The notes under the pieces were generated by a model. The model was not told the DNA's origin, did no database searches, and saw only the letters and a program-made list of their open reading frames with translations. The position numbers and the translations under genes are program-made. From Clostridia bacterium (GTDB lineage: Bacteria; Bacillota; Clostridia; Oscillospirales; Acutalibacteraceae): a DNA stretch of 47,463 bases. Every line of letters starts with the position of its first letter. Positions within the stretch are counted from its first letter, which is position 1. Positions 8,401-17,456 of this stretch are shown here, piece by piece. The stretch lies in assembly GCA_017432485.1 (NCBI GenBank), contig JAFRJB010000075.1, positions 1 through 47,463 of the forward strand, given 5' to 3'.

Positions 8401-10514
8401 GGTTTACCGGCACCTTCGGTAGCAGCAGTTATATTGCTTCTCTGGAACTGAGTAATATGTACGGCGATTACCAAGTCACCAAAAACACGAAGGTGTATGT
8501 TAACGGTACACAGTGTGAGCTTTATACGATTAGCAGCACCCGCTTTGCCGTGCGCTACACGTTCACACCTAAAACCAAAATTACCACGATCGATATCGAT
8601 ATGACCTTACCCAACGAAGGCGATGACGGCAACGAGGGCGTAACCGCCGATGTCACAGCGACTGTAGATGTGTGTGATTCCTATTGGACCACGAAGAACT
8701 TTAAAAAGTTTGAGTCATTTGTCGGCGGGCAGGACTATTACGGCTGGATTGTGGCAGAAGCGAAAAGCGGCTATGCGCTGGATGCGAATACCTTTACCAC
8801 TGTCAATGTCAACGGCACAAAAGCGGCGGCTTTGACTATTGGGGAGCAAACGCTCATTCAAATTCCGGTAACAGCCACCTCTATTCACGATTGGGATGAC
8901 GGTGTGGTGACAAAAGAAGCCACCTGTATTGCGGGCGAAAAGACATTCACCTGCCTCAAATGCGGCAGCACCAAAACCGAAAAGACACCTGCGGCAGAGG
9001 AGCATAACTGGTTATACCAGTACTCGGAAGGTGCCCGCGTGGCGTATCGGTGTGATGTGTGCGGCGCGCGCAAAAACGAAGTGTGCGAAGCAAACGATTT
9101 CTATTACTCTGCCGATGCCGACGGTGTGAAGCTCGAAAGCTATTACGGCAACAGCAAGCATGTGGATACGCCTTTAGAGATTGACGGCAAACCCGTTACC
9201 GCGATTGGGGACAGCTGCTTCCTCTTCGCGGCACAGGAAACGGAATTTGAATATATTTCCATTCCCGAAACCGTTACACATATCGGAAAAGCCGCCTTTA
9301 ACGGGTGTGCAAAAGTGAAATATTTCTATTTGCCGCCCAAATTGGTGAGCATTGACAGAACCGCTTTTTACGGCTGCTCGTCTCTACAGGAAATTGAATT
9401 CCCGAGCACACTCAAATCCATCGGCGCATCGGCATTCCAAGGCTGTTCCTCCTTAAAGGAACTGAATCTGCCCTGCTGCTTGGAGAGCATCGGCGACAGC
9501 GCGTTCAGAAGCTGTAACGGCATCACCTCGGTTGTTATTCCCGATGCGGTCACAAATCTCGAAAAATCTGCCTTTATCGGGTGCGAGAACCTTAAAACAG
9601 CCGTTGTCGGCAGCGGGATTACCTCTTTGAAGCTTTCGACCTTCGGCTCTTGCCCGAAACTCGAAAGCGTGGTGCTTCCGACTTCCCTGACCACTTTGGA
9701 ATACCATGCCTTTAACGGTAATGATGCGTTGAAAACCGTTTACTACCGCGGCACGCAGGAACAGTGGCAGAAAGTGACCAGTAACGATAATCCGGTCATT
9801 GATGCCGCCAAAAAGGTGTATAACTTTAAAACCGCGTATGACGTCAGCCACGACTACGAAGAAGTAAAATCTGTGGCAGCGACATCGACCAAACTCGGCT
9901 ACAGTGTTTTGAAGTGCACCGGCTGTGGCAAAGAGAAAAAGGATTGGTTTGAACCGCCTACCGGAAAACTGACACTGAAGTGCACGGCAAGAACCAAGCA
10001 GGCGCAGACCGTGAGTTATAACGAGGTTAAAAATGCTACCGGTTACCAGGTACAGTGCTCGGATGGCGGCACACAGTGGGCACAGACAAAAACCGGACCG
10101 AAGACTTCCGTCACCTTCAAGGGGTTAAAAGCGGGCATTAACTACAAATTCCGCGTGCGCTTCTATATCAAGGGTGATGATGGTGTGAACTACTTCAGCC
10201 CGTGGTCGAAGACTCTCAATTCGCCCACCTTGCCAAGCGGCACAAGCCTGACCAAACTCAGCGGCGGCAGTAAGTCATTTACCGCGCAGTGGAAGAAAGC
10301 TTCCTACACCGGTTATCAGGTGCAGTACAGCACCAATGCGAAGTTCACCGGTGCGAAGAAAGTGACAATTTGGGGCGCGGTTAATTTGAAAACCACTGTA
10401 AAAAAACTCAGTGCCAAGAGAGTTTACTATGTGCGCATTCGTACCTTCAAGACACTTTCCGGCACCCATTACTTCTCCACATGGAGCAAGACTTATAAAG
10501 TCAAAACAAAATAA
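5406..10514 (+). CDS. Giant secreted Cys-rich, BspA leucine-rich repeat and FN3 protein
   Basis: The 1702-aa product has a signal peptide ending at about residue 29 (SAHAG) and a good AAGGAGAG ribosome site beside a small hairpin (5376-5392). Residues ~34-330 are packed with Cys-x-x-Cys and CxxCGxC knuckles, a density expected for a metal-binding or disulfide-rich region. An Ig-like part follows (about 390-500). At ~775-945 come repeats of the type GYSGDxxCxxCG, each preceded by a Cys or Thr/Gly motif. Residues ~1228-1475 are LRR_5/BspA-type leucine-rich repeats (IGxxAFxGCxxLxxxxIP), commonly adhesive or ligand-binding. Two FN3-like domains (about 1518-1702) match those in the preceding gene. 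It is probably a surface-associated binding protein. No enzyme motif or LPxTG anchor is seen. Confidence 0.8.
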   Translation: MKKRIISLFLTLIMVVTSVASAPLSAHAGREDGQNCWACGHFHWDEYMCGMCGACSSSCTDDDCYIATHCNNCGECILGQSGYCDDCHWGACCVEEEGHCVECAECFVGDEDGNLCKSCRKCDSCSDGLCSSCGYCMECAEQRHMHCWYCSNCREDTEFCDFFTDVHCVECHEQCEECGECDISDGIELCEDCGLCLTCCREKAQEEGCDCGEYCIESSEYLDHICDDCGVCFDAVEQCEYCGFCMDCCQSNSECSDGMCVEDPDYDEHFCVDCGDCFHDVKQCESCEDSSEMRCEDCCAAAVVERGCDCHDGRCINDADFEQHMKTYHNAATASHTSAVPQERWSMNETKHWKECKYCEKTTHYTNIDDHNFNLLGICSRCGFEKGRPACILAQPKNVMCKTSDPAEDYQKTNQHTIGISARGIGNVSYQWYYHAAGSKTPVKAQNTAYCISGATSPLLTFFVPEDGCDNSMRWYCVIRDSKGNTKTSTMSTVYARHNWKWCNQPTKKPPAAYMHSITLKNGKTYKDYYSDGHMKECVGCGIMKNKGKVQPHRFGVSQYIGQDKNGKDWMKRACLDCGYTKYVQKHTHSYSDEAGSIIESQTTNAYHTLRCVKDDCDHTAREPHTWAAHIVRMPGNRSARKGGVAMDCFDCGYMLNQIDNDWTKDNYLVNACTGGTVNKFVINKSETLIIRPFFNNPLRKTRLAAVEGKKISGWSVTVRYATAFDDDGYACGEKTEDCTAKLSVKKNAAGNWEAKITGSVPAGSYLYFEPIYADCTHTGGTMLVDQKAPVCDQPGYTGDTVCKDCGKTVTTGVPINATGTEHTGTLTKIDGTEVTGSCTQSGFEGYFTCSACHQRVPGKNLGYKHPTLIRKYAQEPTCYSEGYSGDLYCTACGKLAQRGHDVKPQHDNSIENYKESTYTATGYSGDTVCQSCHYLSKQGHSTPVKESVKLTRLDITVPLPNKGDSASAKPPFAENTVVSGKAKVTRSIWATPSAPTTRFTGTFGSSSYIASLELSNMYGDYQVTKNTKVYVNGTQCELYTISSTRFAVRYTFTPKTKITTIDIDMTLPNEGDDGNEGVTADVTATVDVCDSYWTTKNFKKFESFVGGQDYYGWIVAEAKSGYALDANTFTTVNVNGTKAAALTIGEQTLIQIPVTATSIHDWDDGVVTKEATCIAGEKTFTCLKCGSTKTEKTPAAEEHNWLYQYSEGARVAYRCDVCGARKNEVCEANDFYYSADADGVKLESYYGNSKHVDTPLEIDGKPVTAIGDSCFLFAAQETEFEYISIPETVTHIGKAAFNGCAKVKYFYLPPKLVSIDRTAFYGCSSLQEIEFPSTLKSIGASAFQGCSSLKELNLPCCLESIGDSAFRSCNGITSVVIPDAVTNLEKSAFIGCENLKTAVVGSGITSLKLSTFGSCPKLESVVLPTSLTTLEYHAFNGNDALKTVYYRGTQEQWQKVTSNDNPVIDAAKKVYNFKTAYDVSHDYEEVKSVAATSTKLGYSVLKCTGCGKEKKDWFEPPTGKLTLKCTARTKQAQTVSYNEVKNATGYQVQCSDGGTQWAQTKTGPKTSVTFKGLKAGINYKFRVRFYIKGDDGVNYFSPWSKTLNSPTLPSGTSLTKLSGGSKSFTAQWKKASYTGYQVQYSTNAKFTGAKKVTIWGAVNLKTTVKKLSAKRVYYVRIRTFKTLSGTHYFSTWSKTYKVKTK

Positions 10515-10520
10515 ACTAAA

Positions 10521-10558
10521 AAGCCCCGCAGGTGCCATCACGCGCCTGCGGGGTTTTT
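10521..10558 (+). terminator. Intrinsic terminator
   Basis: CCCCGCAGG (10524-10532) pairs with CCTGCGGGG (10545-10553), with AAAAG before and TTTTT after, so it can work in both directions. Confidence 0.9.
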
Positions 10559-10605
10559 ATGCAGTAAAACGGGATAGCGCTTATAAAGAAAAAGTCAAAA
10601 AAACA

Positions 10606-10659
10606 GGCACGGTTTTCACCGTGCCTCAGCGTGTCGAAAAACTTGTTTTCGACACGCTG
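10606..10659. repeat. Pair of perfect intergenic hairpins with a TGTCGAAAA core
   Basis: The first hairpin pairs GGCACGGT (10606-10613) with its complement, ending at 10625. The second has a perfect 14-base stem (10627-10640 with 10646-10659) around a 5-base loop and contains GTGTCGAAAA. Neither ends in a T-run on the + strand. They look like dispersed REP-like palindromes and occupy the 415-base gap between convergent genes (10515-10929). Confidence 0.6.
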
Positions 10660-10744
10660 GCAGATGTTAAAAAAGCGAGCTGAAATTTGTCAGTCTCTGC
10701 GCCCGGCGTACAAGGGTACTCCAAGCAAAGATTGGCAAAAACAC

Positions 10745-10772
10745 AAAATCGGCGTAAACACGCCGATTTTCT
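10745..10772 (+). terminator. Perfect hairpin, probable terminator
   Basis: An 11-base stem (10745-10755 with 10760-10770) around AAAC begins with A4 and ends with T4, so it could stop transcription from either strand. Confidence 0.65.
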
Positions 10773-10875
10773 TAAATTTCTCTTTAAAAATTAATCATTG
10801 GTTGTTTGTTGATGAAAGTGAGTAAACAAATAATACTCAACAACAAAATAATTATAATCGTGTGCTTTCAGCCGC

Positions 10876-10915
10876 TTTTTCGACAGTCTGAGGCTCCCTG
10901 CTTTCACAGAGAGCC
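10876..10915 (-). repeat. Hairpin followed by the CAGACTGTCGAAAAA repeat
   Basis: Read on the minus strand, a hairpin (10907-10915 with 10892-10900, one mismatch) is followed at once by CAGACTGTCGAAAAA (10890-10876). The same 15-mer follows another hairpin at 19842-19856 on the + strand. It lies just after the 50-codon gene and may end that transcript, although the tail is not U-rich. Confidence 0.55.
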
Positions 10916-10929
10916 GAGTTTTGTATTAT

Positions 10930-11082
10930 TTAATAAAAATCATAGCCTGTAAATTGGTCAGGACCTGCGTTCCAGCCGTTACCCTCTTCGGCATCCGGGT
11001 TGAAACCGCCGCCGGAGGCAGCGAGTACATCATTCACATGGAACCTGATAAGTTCCATATCGGGCGTAATATATTCTTTCAT
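10930..11082 (-). CDS. Small 50-aa peptide cotranscribed with the giant secreted protein
   Basis: A 50-codon gene starts at ATG 11082, eight bases after a strong TAAGGAGGT site, and lies only 14 bases after the stop of the 1735-aa gene. The product begins MKEYITPDMELIRF, followed by HVNDVLAASGGG and an acidic, Gly/Asn/Trp/Tyr-rich tail ending GYDFY. It has no signal peptide or membrane helix. The conserved-looking head followed by Gly-Gly-Gly and a variable tail resembles a leader plus core layout, but no modification or export gene is adjacent. I recall similar short proteins (MKEYxxPEMExxxF...DVLxxS) in other gut Clostridia, with no function known to me. Because of the excellent ribosome site I am confident that it is translated. 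Confidence 0.75.
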   Translation of the reverse strand: MKEYITPDMELIRFHVNDVLAASGGGFNPDAEEGNGWNAGPDQFTGYDFY

Positions 11083-11096
11083 TTTTTCTTACCTCC

Positions 11097-14000
11097 TTAA
11101 CCAAAGTACACTTTCGCGTTTGTGTTATATACAATAAGGGTCTTTGCTAAGGTTTGCATGGCAGCGCTTGCGGTGCTGCCCTCTTTGAGAACAATGCCGC
11201 AAAAATCAAGCACACTGAGCGTGATTTCGGAGCCGCCGTAGGTGACGGTGATTTTTTTGCTAAAAGCGACCGCGTCAATACCGCTCACTTCCACAAAATA
11301 TGTTTTTACACCGTCTCTCATCACATATTTGAGCGCCGCATTGCCGTAATCACTTTGCGGTGCAGGCGGTGTAGAGGTCGCGTTGTCGGTATTTAAGAAC
11401 AAGCGTAGCCTTGCGTCTTTCGCACAGACAAAAGAAATGGAAGAGAAGGTAATTTTGCCCGCATTATTCACCGTGATTTGCGGTACTGCCGTTGCCGCCT
11501 CAATTTGGGCTTTCACGGCTTCGCTCTCACAAGTGACCTTCGTGGTTTCATAGCCTGCAAACACGCCTTGCGCCGCCTCGGCATAAGCAATTAAACTGTG
11601 CGCAAGGGTTTTTAAGCGCGCCGCCTCTGCCACATTACCCGCATACTCTGCAAGCGTTTCATCACTCATGGCTATCACATTATCGCAATAGGTTTTTGCG
11701 CAGTAATCAAGGGATTCCAGTTCTTCCCCCTTTGCGCTTAAAATTTCAATGTGCGTGGGCTCCGCTATCTGCGCCGGCGCTTGCGATACGGTGAGTTTAA
11801 TACATTCACCCTCTAAAAGTTCTGCCGGAATATCGCTTAAATCAACCGTTTCGGTCACAGGCACATTTTGCTCTTTTTCATTTACGGCGTTGTAGGTATA
11901 AACGACCCGAGCAGCGCCTTCATACGCTGTGTAATCAATATAGTAATTTGATGTAATATCCGAACCGAGTTTGAGGTTAACACCATTATTGGCAGGCTCA
12001 AAGCCGATTTTAATGATTTTATAATTGCTTAATGAGCTTTTACCGTCCCACAGCGCCATGCCGCTTTTTTGATTGCGCACATTCACACCCACACCGAGCG
12101 CTTTTGCCTGTGCGGTTAATAGATTTTGAGCGTTAAACGCCGCATGATCCGAAACTGCTAAAAATGCACAACCGCTCTCAATATCAAGATTTTCTATATT
12201 GCGGTTATTTGCCATCGCGTAGGATTGTGCATTTGCGCCGGTGGTGATGGTGAGCGATGCCTTATCTTTGAGTGAGAGCATATTACTGTACACCATATTG
12301 TAACCGATGGCTTTCGCCGCACCGGGCAGGTTGACGGATATATGCGCATTGCTAAGAGTAGTGGATTTTCTTGTTTCGATACCGCAATAAGAAATATTTT
12401 CATTTTGAGCGCTCATGGAAATATCCAGTGAGCCGCTGCCCGTGAACCTGTAACCCGCGCCGTTATCATATGCAAGCAAGCCATACTCTTGCGTGGTTTC
12501 ACTGTCTGTGTGTTCATTCACAATTTTGTTGGCGCCCTCAAGGTGAATTGTCAGCGGTGTTTGTGCAGCCTGATTGATACGAATGGCACATTCAAGCCCT
12601 TGTGCATACTTCAGCGTTTCAAGCGTTGCATCATGCAGCGTTAATGTATTGGTATCAAAATCGAAACGCACCGTACCGTTACCGAGAATATCCGCCGCAT
12701 TTTCCGTGTTAATTCTTACGCCGCCAACGGTAATATTCAGCGCTGTGGCAATAAATACAGCTTTAACTGTGACATCGGACTGCGGCATTATAAATGTGTT
12801 TTCATTCACTTCAATTTCATGATTTTCGCTATCATACACCTTGAGCGAGTCAAGCACATAGCCCTCCTCGGGAGAAACGGTCAAGGAAACCGTTGCACCG
12901 GCTTTCTTTTGAAGCTCATCGGTTGTAACCGTGCCGTGGGGCGCGCTTTCGATATCAATATCCCACAGAAGCTTTGCAGTATGGGTAGCCGTGTATGTTT
13001 CGCCCAAAAAGCGGCACGTGGCGGTGGAAGTTCTGATATTATCCTTATCCTCAACGCTTACCGCGGCAGGTACCGATTGCTCTTCACCGCAATCTTTACA
13101 ACGGAATGTCGCTACGGCATTCTTGTATTCATCCGCCCACACCCATTCCGGTTCACCATAATCATGCTCTAAATACGGTGTCAGTGTTTTTCCTTTCAGC
13201 GTACCGACCTGCTCGGTGCTCAAAGTGCCGGTATAGATATTGCCGCTTTCATCGCGAAGCGGTCGGTCAGTATCGACTGTGAATTGCATACTGTTATCGA
13301 AGTCCTCCAGCAAAAGGGTGTCGCTCAGGTTGCTCCAACGCAGGCGCGCCGTGTTTTCAAAAACATCGCAATCGCCGATGGTCGCATTACCGCCGCTGTA
13401 GTACAGCGCATTTGCCTCGAGCCAATCCGCTTTAAAGCTGCCGCCGCCAAGCACACAATCACCATACAGGGATAATCCGCGCGCTTTTATGATGCCGCCG
13501 TATTGCTCCAAGCCACACAAATCGTTTTCGCGCAAGGTGCCGAAATCAAGCGTGCCTGTTTGCTGCTCTTGCCCGTACACCTTCAAGCTCTTATCTTCAC
13601 CAAATGCGCGAATACTCTTTTCGGAATCATAGCGAGCATCAAAAGACATGGTAACGCCATCTGCCAATATCAAGTTGACATTGCCGTGCAAAAACATCGT
13701 CATCCCGATTTCCATATCGCTATCCAATATGTACCACCCATCGGATAAAGTGATATTCTCGGCTGCCTGCAAGCGCTTTGCCTTTACCGATTTTTTCGCG
13801 CCGGTTTCATCTATATAATAGGTATTAACCACAGGGGCATATACCGCTTTGGCGGTGACAACCTCGGACTGCACATCAAGCCGACCGCCGGGAACAAGTC
13901 CGAAGCCGTTACAATTCCAAAAGACAAATTCCATACCGTCCGGCGCATTTTGGCACTCCGGTAAATTGTAGAATGCACCCATCGGCACCTGCACCTGCGT

Positions 14001-16304
14001 TACGACCTCGCCGTTAGCATCCTGTTCGATAAGCTTCACGGTTTTCATTTCGGCGGTAGAACCGCAAACAGTACAAACGCCATCGCTCCAATCATGCCTT
14101 TCGGAGGAACCGATTTGTTCCGAACAGTCCTTACAATAGCTGCCATGCCCCATCGCATTTTCCCAGCGCACCTCTGTTTCGGGATGCGAACACGGGTAAA
14201 TCTTGGCATAGCGGTTTTCAAAGACAGCAGCATAGCGGCTCTGTCCGTAATAAGTGCTTGTATGCATCGAATTACAGCCGGCTTCCACCTTTAAAGCATT
14301 ATGCAAAAAAGCGGAAGTATGAGAATCGTTAAACGTGCCGTTATTGGCATTGCAAATCGCCAGACCGCCGACTTCACCGCCGCGCGCCTCCACCGTGCTG
14401 CCATCATTAATGATAACGGAGCAAACATCGCCGTTGCCGATACCCGCGGCGTTACTTTCACCTGTGGCATATACATTGGAAGCCGGAATCTCTATCGTGC
14501 CGCCGTTGCCGATACCCGCGGCGTTAATTTCACCCGTGGCATATACATTGGAAGCCGTAATCTCTATCGTGCCGCCGTCGCCGCCTTCACCGCCGCCGAT
14601 GCCGGCACCATCCGTACCGCCGTAAGCTTTCACGGTTGAGTTTGTAATGGTGATATTGCCGCCGCCCGTAGCCTCGCCGCCGCCGATGCCCGCGCCGTAT
14701 GCACCGCCACGAGCGCTAACAGTAGAGTTATAAATGTCAATTTGACCGCAAGCACTCTCGCACTCGTTGCCCGTACCGATGGCTGCCGCGTCTGTTCCCG
14801 CAGATGCTTTCACATCGGAATTGTCGGCGATCGAGATATTGCAGTTGCCTGTCGACTCATCCCCTGTACCGATAGCTGCCGAATAGGCACCGCTCTCGGC
14901 AATCACCTTGCTGCCGGAAATGGTAATATTTCCGGCACCGCCTCCATAACCGCCGCCGATACCGCAGCCCGAAATGCTAGACTGAAACCACTCAATTAGA
15001 AACGTAATCAAAGAAGCCACGCTGCTACCATAAGCAGAGGCATCGGTCTTTATTTTACTGCCGGAAATACATTCATTCATGCGATTGATATAATCTTGTG
15101 CCGAACCATAGCTGTAGGAGGTTGCCACGACATTGGCACCCGAGCAAATCTTGATATTGCCGCCATAGCCGCCGGCGCCACTGTAGTACTTGCCGCCGCC
15201 AATGCCCGCGCCGCCGGCGCTGACCGTGGCAATGACACTTGCATCATCAATGAGTATTTCTTGTGCATTACCGCCGCACCCTGCACCGATACCGGCACCG
15301 GAATGCGAGGAGGCAATCACCGTGCCGCCGTAAATGCCGATAGGCTGTGTTTGATTTGCTTTACACCCGGTCCCGATACCGGCGCCTGTCACATTGGCAC
15401 CGCCTGCCTTTGCCGTTACCGAGCCGCCGTAAATATCTATTGGGGGGTTCGTGGTGCCCGAACCGCCGCCAATGCCTGCCGCACCGCCCGTGCCTACTGC
15501 AGCAATCGTGCCGCCGTAAATCGCAATCGAGCCGCCGGAGCCATCGCAGTAACTGCCGGAGCCGATGCCGGTGCAAATGCTGCCTTGCAGCCCCTCGGCG
15601 TTGAGAATGCCGCCATAGATGCGAATACCTTCGCCTTGATATCGGCTCCCACATGCGCCGTTGCCCCCTCCGAGAAGCGCGGCATTGCCGGTTTGGTGCA
15701 AATCAATCGTGCCGCCATATATGCTTATTACATTCGCCGAGCCGCCCTTTGCGCCGCCAATCACGCTGCCGCCGGTCCAGCCGCTGGAATTCAAATCTAA
15801 AATACCGCCGTGAATGGTGATATCACCGGTATCGGCATCGCCGATACCGCCGCCGATAATCGCCACATCCGTATATTCGGCAGGGAGCTCATTACGGTTG
15901 ATATTCGCATAGATTTTCCCGCTGTTGTAAGCTTGGGTGTAAATCGAAAGCGAAGCCTTGGGCGCCACTTCAATCCCCATACCGAGGGTTAAAGTGGTAT
16001 CATCGCATACAATGAGGTGAACTACGCCCGTTTCAACGAATAAGCGCTCGGGCATGGTGGTGTTTTCGCTTACCACATAGCAGCACCCCGCGCTCAGGCG
16101 GTTGCCCTCCACCTCTGCCAGCTCGGTGTAGTCACTGCATGCGTAGTTATGATTTACTATCACATGATGCTCTGCATCCCATTCGCGGAATATATACTGA
16201 ATCTCACTCTCTTGCGCAGCCGCCCCGGCAGGGAATGCCGCAAAAGACCCGAATGCAATTAAAACCGCTAACAGCATCCCTACTGCTTTGTACCATGCTT
16301 TCAT
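11097..16304 (-). CDS. Giant secreted Gly-rich repeat protein
   Basis: The 1735-aa product has a signal peptide (cleavage near AGAAAQ, about residue 29) and a GGAGGA ribosome site. Residues ~120-690 are short repeats built on GAGIGGG, alternating with strands such as ITITNSTVKA, consistent with a parallel beta-helix or carbohydrate-binding solenoid. Residues ~705-750 hold Cys-x-x-Cys knuckles. A Listeria-Bacteroides/InlB-like repeat follows (about 765-815). Another similar module with the signature MPQSDVTVKAVF lies at about 1118-1186, and a second solenoid-like stretch at about 1190-1400. The C-terminal ~250 residues are unassigned. It is likely a surface adhesin or glycan binder; no catalytic motif is seen. 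A 72-base tandem duplication lies in the coding sequence at 14431-14574. It is cotranscribed with the small gene downstream. Confidence 0.8.
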   Translation of the reverse strand: MKAWYKAVGMLLAVLIAFGSFAAFPAGAAAQESEIQYIFREWDAEHHVIVNHNYACSDYTELAEVEGNRLSAGCCYVVSENTTMPERLFVETGVVHLIVCDDTTLTLGMGIEVAPKASLSIYTQAYNSGKIYANINRNELPAEYTDVAIIGGGIGDADTGDITIHGGILDLNSSGWTGGSVIGGAKGGSANVISIYGGTIDLHQTGNAALLGGGNGACGSRYQGEGIRIYGGILNAEGLQGSICTGIGSGSYCDGSGGSIAIYGGTIAAVGTGGAAGIGGGSGTTNPPIDIYGGSVTAKAGGANVTGAGIGTGCKANQTQPIGIYGGTVIASSHSGAGIGAGCGGNAQEILIDDASVIATVSAGGAGIGGGKYYSGAGGYGGNIKICSGANVVATSYSYGSAQDYINRMNECISGSKIKTDASAYGSSVASLITFLIEWFQSSISGCGIGGGYGGGAGNITISGSKVIAESGAYSAAIGTGDESTGNCNISIADNSDVKASAGTDAAAIGTGNECESACGQIDIYNSTVSARGGAYGAGIGGGEATGGGNITITNSTVKAYGGTDGAGIGGGEGGDGGTIEITASNVYATGEINAAGIGNGGTIEIPASNVYATGESNAAGIGNGDVCSVIINDGSTVEARGGEVGGLAICNANNGTFNDSHTSAFLHNALKVEAGCNSMHTSTYYGQSRYAAVFENRYAKIYPCSHPETEVRWENAMGHGSYCKDCSEQIGSSERHDWSDGVCTVCGSTAEMKTVKLIEQDANGEVVTQVQVPMGAFYNLPECQNAPDGMEFVFWNCNGFGLVPGGRLDVQSEVVTAKAVYAPVVNTYYIDETGAKKSVKAKRLQAAENITLSDGWYILDSDMEIGMTMFLHGNVNLILADGVTMSFDARYDSEKSIRAFGEDKSLKVYGQEQQTGTLDFGTLRENDLCGLEQYGGIIKARGLSLYGDCVLGGGSFKADWLEANALYYSGGNATIGDCDVFENTARLRWSNLSDTLLLEDFDNSMQFTVDTDRPLRDESGNIYTGTLSTEQVGTLKGKTLTPYLEHDYGEPEWVWADEYKNAVATFRCKDCGEEQSVPAAVSVEDKDNIRTSTATCRFLGETYTATHTAKLLWDIDIESAPHGTVTTDELQKKAGATVSLTVSPEEGYVLDSLKVYDSENHEIEVNENTFIMPQSDVTVKAVFIATALNITVGGVRINTENAADILGNGTVRFDFDTNTLTLHDATLETLKYAQGLECAIRINQAAQTPLTIHLEGANKIVNEHTDSETTQEYGLLAYDNGAGYRFTGSGSLDISMSAQNENISYCGIETRKSTTLSNAHISVNLPGAAKAIGYNMVYSNMLSLKDKASLTITTGANAQSYAMANNRNIENLDIESGCAFLAVSDHAAFNAQNLLTAQAKALGVGVNVRNQKSGMALWDGKSSLSNYKIIKIGFEPANNGVNLKLGSDITSNYYIDYTAYEGAARVVYTYNAVNEKEQNVPVTETVDLSDIPAELLEGECIKLTVSQAPAQIAEPTHIEILSAKGEELESLDYCAKTYCDNVIAMSDETLAEYAGNVAEAARLKTLAHSLIAYAEAAQGVFAGYETTKVTCESEAVKAQIEAATAVPQITVNNAGKITFSSISFVCAKDARLRLFLNTDNATSTPPAPQSDYGNAALKYVMRDGVKTYFVEVSGIDAVAFSKKITVTYGGSEITLSVLDFCGIVLKEGSTASAAMQTLAKTLIVYNTNAKVYFG
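14431..14574 (-). repeat. Two tandem copies of a 72-base unit inside the repeat protein
   Basis: Copies at 14431-14502 and 14503-14574 differ at only three positions and each encodes 24 residues, ending in AAGIGN when read in frame. This points to recent expansion of the Gly-rich solenoid by slippage or unequal recombination. Confidence 0.9.
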
Positions 16305-16342
16305 AATTTTCCTCCGACGGAATAGTGTTTTATATATTATAT

Positions 16343-16371
16343 ATCATATCAGTTATAAAAGACAGAGTCCA
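16343..16371 (-). promoter_or_regulatory. Promoter of the 1735-aa gene
   Basis: On the minus strand TGGACT (16371-16366) and TATGAT (16348-16343) are 17 bases apart, about 40 bases before the ATG. The remainder of the 337-base gap 16305-16641 holds the PrsW-gene terminator and nothing else I recognise. Confidence 0.65.
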
Positions 16372-16574
16372 GTACTTATTAAAAAAATTCTAATTTCTTA
16401 ACAATAACCACTTGCGCTGTGCGTTTCAATAAAAACTTTTTTCGCGGCATATTTACCGTTTTTTCATCTATCATAAAGCAGTACATAATTGCGCAGGGCG
16501 TAAATGAGCAAGCGCCTGTTTATTTTGGCTAAACCTTTTAACACTTTTCGCGCCATAAAAGGTGTTACATTGTA

Positions 16575-16617
16575 AAAAAAGCCCTGATTTATCCGCCTAA
16601 GCGTAAATAAATCAGGG
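16575..16617 (-). terminator. Intrinsic terminator of the PrsW-family gene
   Basis: On the minus strand CCCTGATTTA (16617-16608) pairs with 16591-16582 and is followed by G, C and a run of seven T. Confidence 0.85.
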
Positions 16618-16641
16618 GAAAGAACTCACACTTCACTATGC

Positions 16642-17382
16642 TTATGCCTTATATACTTTTACCGAACATAAATCGGTGTTATAGTGCTCTTTTTTGCGCG
16701 CGGTAATAAAGAAACGAATCATCAGCGCAAGCAACACAAGGTCCGTAGCGGCTAACGCTACGCCTAAAAATGCAATATTATCATTCCACTCCAACAACTC
16801 CGGCGTTAATGAGAAATCATATAACCCGTGCAGCAAAAAGGGAAGCACAAAAGCCAATACACCGTATCGCTTTTTGCCGGTGTAGAGTTTTTTGCCGTAA
16901 AACCATCCCATCATAAAACCGTAGCTCAAATGCCCCATCGTAAACCCGCGAACGAGCATAATCACAGGTGTGGCGCCGATGGCATACGGAATATCCTCCA
17001 CCAAACCGAAAGCGGTGCCGATAATAACCATAAAAGCAACCACATCTGCCCATGAATAATTGATTGCACGCTTTTTGAGCAGCCCTTTAAAGGAGAAAAA
17101 CTTTACAAACTCTTCTGCAAATGCCAGCACAATAAATGTGTAAATTGCCTTGTAAACGAGAATGTTAACGGATTGCAGCGCCGTCGCTTTCAGAATACGG
17201 CTGACTATGTATAATACAGCGGAAAGCGCCAAAATCGGCAACACGCATATCAACCCCCTGATAAGCGCCGATTTGCAACTTTTTTTGTATTCCAAATCTT
17301 CTTTTTTTCGTTTCATTATCCATACAATCACCAAAACAGAGGGGATAATGCTCAACAAAAAGAACAAAACAGATAACCACAT
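16642..17382 (-). CDS. PrsW-family intramembrane metalloprotease
   Basis: The 246-aa protein has about seven hydrophobic helices. It carries the family's conserved residues: Glu90-Glu91 and Lys94 (AFAEEFVKFF), Glu129 in GLVED, His151 in MGHLSYG, and His185 in LLHGLYD. These match PrsW, the site-1 protease that cuts the anti-sigma factor RsiW in Bacillus subtilis. The glutamates and histidines are the likely zinc ligands and catalytic groups in the membrane. No anti-sigma or ECF sigma gene is adjacent, so the substrate is unknown. It may instead clip one of the locally encoded exported proteins. It is a single gene with its own terminator. Confidence 0.85.
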   Translation of the reverse strand: MWLSVLFFLLSIIPSVLVIVWIMKRKKEDLEYKKSCKSALIRGLICVLPILALSAVLYIVSRILKATALQSVNILVYKAIYTFIVLAFAEEFVKFFSFKGLLKKRAINYSWADVVAFMVIIGTAFGLVEDIPYAIGATPVIMLVRGFTMGHLSYGFMMGWFYGKKLYTGKKRYGVLAFVLPFLLHGLYDFSLTPELLEWNDNIAFLGVALAATDLVLLALMIRFFITARKKEHYNTDLCSVKVYKA

Positions 17383-17456
17383 AATAAATAAAATTCCTTC
17401 TCACATGTTTACAATGTTAAGCGCCAAATCAAAACATAGAATGTAAAATGATTGGC

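Noticed and set aside
14431..14574. Possible CRISPR-like repeats
   Set aside because: The copies are adjacent without spacers and keep the reading frame. It is a coding duplication.
15096..15800. Long open frame on the + strand inside the giant repeat protein
   Set aside because: It is a shadow of the Gly-rich repeats on the other strand. No start signal or recognisable domain is present.
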